From: Flavisolibacter ginsengisoli DSM 18119
Lineage (GTDB): Bacteria > Bacteroidota > Bacteroidia > Chitinophagales > Chitinophagaceae
Assembly: GCF_900129295.1 (NCBI RefSeq)
Contig: NZ_FQUU01000015.1
Location: forward strand, 53,001 to 117,000
Direction: 5' to 3'
Length of the DNA stretch: 64,000 nucleotides
Shown here: positions 61,518 to 64,000 of the stretch, one piece after another
Layout of the letters: every line of letters begins with the position of its first letter
Position numbering within the stretch: the stretch's first letter is position 1
Position numbers and translations under genes: made by a program
Notes under the pieces: model-generated
Told to the model about the DNA's origin: nothing
Database searches by the model: none
The model's input: only the letters and a program-made list of their open reading frames with translations

Positions 61518-64000
61518 ATGAGAAAATTTTACGCTGCCCTGCCATGTACGCTATTTCTTTTATTTGCGCTTATTTTTTCGTTACAGGGAAATAGCCAGGT
61601 TCAGACTTTACGACCTAACGTTTATATCAATGCCGAATGCAATGGTTTTGCTGAATACCTTCCTGAAGGCTATAATACAGGAACCCAGACCTACCCCCTG
61701 CTAATATTTATTGAAGGCATTGGAGAAACCGGGAATGGTAGTCTTACAGATCTCCAGAAACTGTATAATAACGGGCCGCCCAAATATATCAATGAAGGCA
61801 GCTTTCCTACTTCCTTTACAGTAAATGGACAGACACACAGGTTTATCATCTTTACACCGCAGATTACTATTCCCATATGGCAACGCTATCCAACAGCTGC
61901 CGAGATCAATGAGATTATTGACTATGCTGTTTCGCATTACCGGGTGAACACCTCCCGGATCTATCTGGTAGGTATCAGCACCGGCGCAGGATCGGTATGG
62001 AATTATTGTGGTAGCAGTGCACTATACTCCAATCGGTTAGCAGCTATAGCACCATTTACAGGCACTGATACACCAACACTTGCTAAATCAAAGGTTATTG
62101 CTAGTACCAATTTGCCTATATGGGCATTTCACAACAGGTATGATGATGGAGTGGCACTGACCTACACTACTGGATATACCGATACCATTACCATGTTGGG
62201 TTGCAACCCGCCACCCAAAGTAACTATTTTTGATGCCTCCGGGCATGATAGCTGGTTTTACACCCTTGCAGGTGTTGTTCCTCCCAATAACACATTAAAT
62301 GTCTACCAATGGATGTTGCAATATACCAGGGGTAGCAGTCCACCGCCTAACCAGCCCCCAACGGCCAATGCGGGTACTGATAAAACGATAACGCTTCCCA
62401 CTAATTCAGTTTCCTTAACAGGTTCCGGATCTGACCCTGATGGAACTATTGCTTCCTATAGCTGGACAAAGGTTTCGGGGGGAGCAGCAACCATCAACAG
62501 TCCCGGATCTGCGTCAACAACTATCAGTGGCCTGGCGCAGGGAACTTATATCTTCCGGCTCACCGTAACTGATAATGCCGGCGCAACAGCTTCGGATGAT
62601 GTAACGGTTATTGTCAATGCTGCCCCTAACCAACCTCCGACGGCCAATGCAGGAGCTGATAAAACAATCACCCTTCCAACCAACTCTGTGAGCCTGGCTG
62701 GCAGCGGATCCGATCCTGATGGCAGTATTACAGCCTATTCCTGGACGAAGGTCTCAGGTGGTTCAGCAACTATCAACAGCCCGGGAGCTTCCACTACCAC
62801 GGTAAGTGGTCTTGTGCAGGGTAGCTATATCTTTCGTTTAACAGTAACAGATAACAGCGGCGCCACAGCTTTTGATGATGTGAATGTTACGGTGAACCCC
62901 GCTCCTAACCAACCTCCTACAGCAAATGCAGGAACAGACAAGAATATAACATTACCTACTAACAGTGTCACGCTTTCGGGAAGTGGTTCTGACCCTGATG
63001 GAACGATCACTGCCTATAGCTGGACCAAGGTTTCCGGTGGTGCTGCTACTATAAATTCGCCAGGGGCTTCCTCCACTACCGTTTCAGGACTGGTACAGGG
63101 AAATTATATCTTCAGGCTTACTGTTACAGATAATAGCGGCGCAACAGCCTTTGACGATGTCAATGTTGTGGTTAACGCCACGCCCAATCAATCTCCCACA
63201 GCCAATGCGGGTACAGACCAAAATATAACCCTGCCGACCAATGCTGTTACCCTTACAGGCAGTGGCTCAGATCCTGATGGATCTATTGCTTCCTATAGCT
63301 GGACAAAAGTAACAGGAGGGACAGCAAGTATTTCATCCCCGGGTTCAGCGTCAACCAGTGTTACAGGCTTGTCACAGGGAAGCTATACCTTCCGGTTAAC
63401 AGTAACCGATAACAATGGAGCTACTGCTTTTGATGATGTAGTTGTCAATGTAAACGCTGCAGCTAATCAATCACCTACTGCAAATGCAGGTGCGGATAAA
63501 ACAATTACACTTCCTGCCAATTCAGTTAGTTTAACAGGCAGTGGCTCTGATCCAGATGGTAGTATTACAGCTTATTCCTGGACTAAAGTGTCAGGAGGAG
63601 CAGCTACTATCAATAGCCCCGGAGCTGCCTCTACCACGGTTAGTGGCCTCACCCAGGGCAGCTATATCTTCCGTTTAACCGTAACTGACAATAATGGAGC
63701 AACCGCTTCGGATGATGTGAATGTTACCGTAAATGGTGCAGCCAACCAATCACCAACTGCCAACGCAGGAGCTGACCAAACCATCACCCTTCCTGCAAAC
63801 AGTGTGACACTTTCAGGAAGTGGTTCAGATCCTGATGGTTCCATTGCTTCCTATGCATGGTCCAAAGTATCAGGAGGTGCAGCTACTATCAATAGTCCTT
63901 CTGCTGCTACTACCACGGTAAGTGGTCTTGCACAGGGGTCTTATATCTTCCGCCTCACCGTCACAGACAATGCTGGCGCTACAGCCTTTGATGATGTTTT
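61518..64000 (+). CDS. Secreted esterase-like enzyme with tandem PKD-like repeats, 3' end cut by window edge
   Basis: Open to the end of the window (827 codons seen). Signal peptide (MRKFYAALPCTLFLLFALIF), then an alpha/beta-hydrolase domain at about 30-265: YPLLIFIEGIGETGNGS (oxyanion side), LVGISTGAGSVWNY (Ser in GxSxG), NRYDDGVAL (acid) and ASGHDSWFY (His). Residue 278 onward is a run of 93-residue PKD-like domains (NQPPTANAGTDKTITLP start, SYSWTKVSGG, FRLTVTDNAG). The end outside the window may carry a secretion-sorting signal. Likely a surface esterase or depolymerase. Confidence 0.9.
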   Translation, partial: MRKFYAALPCTLFLLFALIFSLQGNSQVQTLRPNVYINAECNGFAEYLPEGYNTGTQTYPLLIFIEGIGETGNGSLTDLQKLYNNGPPKYINEGSFPTSFTVNGQTHRFIIFTPQITIPIWQRYPTAAEINEIIDYAVSHYRVNTSRIYLVGISTGAGSVWNYCGSSALYSNRLAAIAPFTGTDTPTLAKSKVIASTNLPIWAFHNRYDDGVALTYTTGYTDTITMLGCNPPPKVTIFDASGHDSWFYTLAGVVPPNNTLNVYQWMLQYTRGSSPPPNQPPTANAGTDKTITLPTNSVSLTGSGSDPDGTIASYSWTKVSGGAATINSPGSASTTISGLAQGTYIFRLTVTDNAGATASDDVTVIVNAAPNQPPTANAGADKTITLPTNSVSLAGSGSDPDGSITAYSWTKVSGGSATINSPGASTTTVSGLVQGSYIFRLTVTDNSGATAFDDVNVTVNPAPNQPPTANAGTDKNITLPTNSVTLSGSGSDPDGTITAYSWTKVSGGAATINSPGASSTTVSGLVQGNYIFRLTVTDNSGATAFDDVNVVVNATPNQSPTANAGTDQNITLPTNAVTLTGSGSDPDGSIASYSWTKVTGGTASISSPGSASTSVTGLSQGSYTFRLTVTDNNGATAFDDVVVNVNAAANQSPTANAGADKTITLPANSVSLTGSGSDPDGSITAYSWTKVSGGAATINSPGAASTTVSGLTQGSYIFRLTVTDNNGATASDDVNVTVNGAANQSPTANAGADQTITLPANSVTLSGSGSDPDGSIASYAWSKVSGGAATINSPSAATTTVSGLAQGSYIFRLTVTDNAGATAFDDV
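62349..64000 (+). repeat. Tandem array of 279-bp PKD-like repeats (5 complete plus 1 partial)
   Basis: Unit starts (codon for the Asn of NQ(P/S)PTANAG) fall at 62349, 62628, 62907, 63186, 63465 and 63744. Every spacing is exactly 279 bp (93 codons). The last unit is cut by the window edge after 257 bp. Confidence 0.95.

Noticed and set aside
62825..63844. Minus-strand 60-codon ORFs in the PKD array
   Set aside because: They repeat with the 279-bp period as antisense shadows of the repeat units.

Overview
This window looks like a piece of a Bacteroidota chromosome, most likely from the Chitinophagaceae or a close relative. That assignment is inferred from gene content, not from a database match. 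The signs are TonB-dependent receptors with a carboxypeptidase-like N-terminal extension, DUF5916, DUF2911 and DUF2147 proteins, a carbamoyl-phosphate synthase large subunit without its C-terminal allosteric domain, few Shine-Dalgarno sequences, and promoter-like TAnnTTTG boxes. No phage, insertion sequence, integrase, CRISPR array or rRNA gene was seen. One tRNA (Arg, CCG) is present.

Layout. 1-6.7 kb: tail of a sensor kinase, a beta-barrel protein, a TMEM175-like channel, DUF2911, an ArsR-type regulator, a receiver-like protein without its phospho-acceptor Asp, and a YncE/phosphoesterase fusion. 6.8-13.5 kb: a beta-helix lipoprotein and TonB receptor diverge from a PhoU-like protein and a PiT transporter, which suggests a phosphate-linked uptake locus. 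13.5-18.7 kb: galE, a polysaccharide deacetylase, a stand-alone transketolase C-half, then an ECF sigma factor with its membrane partner and a periplasmic partner. Between transketolase and sigma factor lies a 114-bp element of 11-bp repeats around a perfect palindrome. 18.8-33.4 kb: mostly housekeeping (carB, M23 peptidase, peroxiredoxin, birA, rsfS, ftsH, LUD protein, lpxH-type hydrolase, MscS channel, MerR regulator). 33.5-36.6 kb: cobalamin riboswitch and btuB-like receptor, MarC, tRNA-Arg.

37-44.9 kb is an all-plus-strand accessory cluster dominated by predicted metal-binding proteins. It holds a nucleotide cyclase fused to a YHS domain, an AraC regulator fused to an HMA-like domain, a 40-residue metallothionein-like protein that is easy to miss, an acetyltransferase with a Cys-rich tail, an exported HMA protein, an outer-membrane protein, and a DJ-1/AraC regulator translationally coupled to an exported double-DJ-1 lipoprotein. 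Together they look like a metal or thiol-stress sensing and sequestration module.

45-58 kb: a hydrolase, a decayed hydrolase, small regulators, an RRM protein, a fourfold-repeat membrane protein, and a KaiC-KaiB-KaiB-PAS kinase-response regulator operon that keeps Ser-Ser at the KaiC phosphosite. Next to it, a Crp/Fnr regulator faces a methyltransferase-SulP operon whose promoter carries two tandem near-identical operator-like sites in activator position. 58-64 kb: DUF2059, DUF5916, and a secreted esterase joined to an array of exact 279-bp PKD-like repeats that runs off the window.
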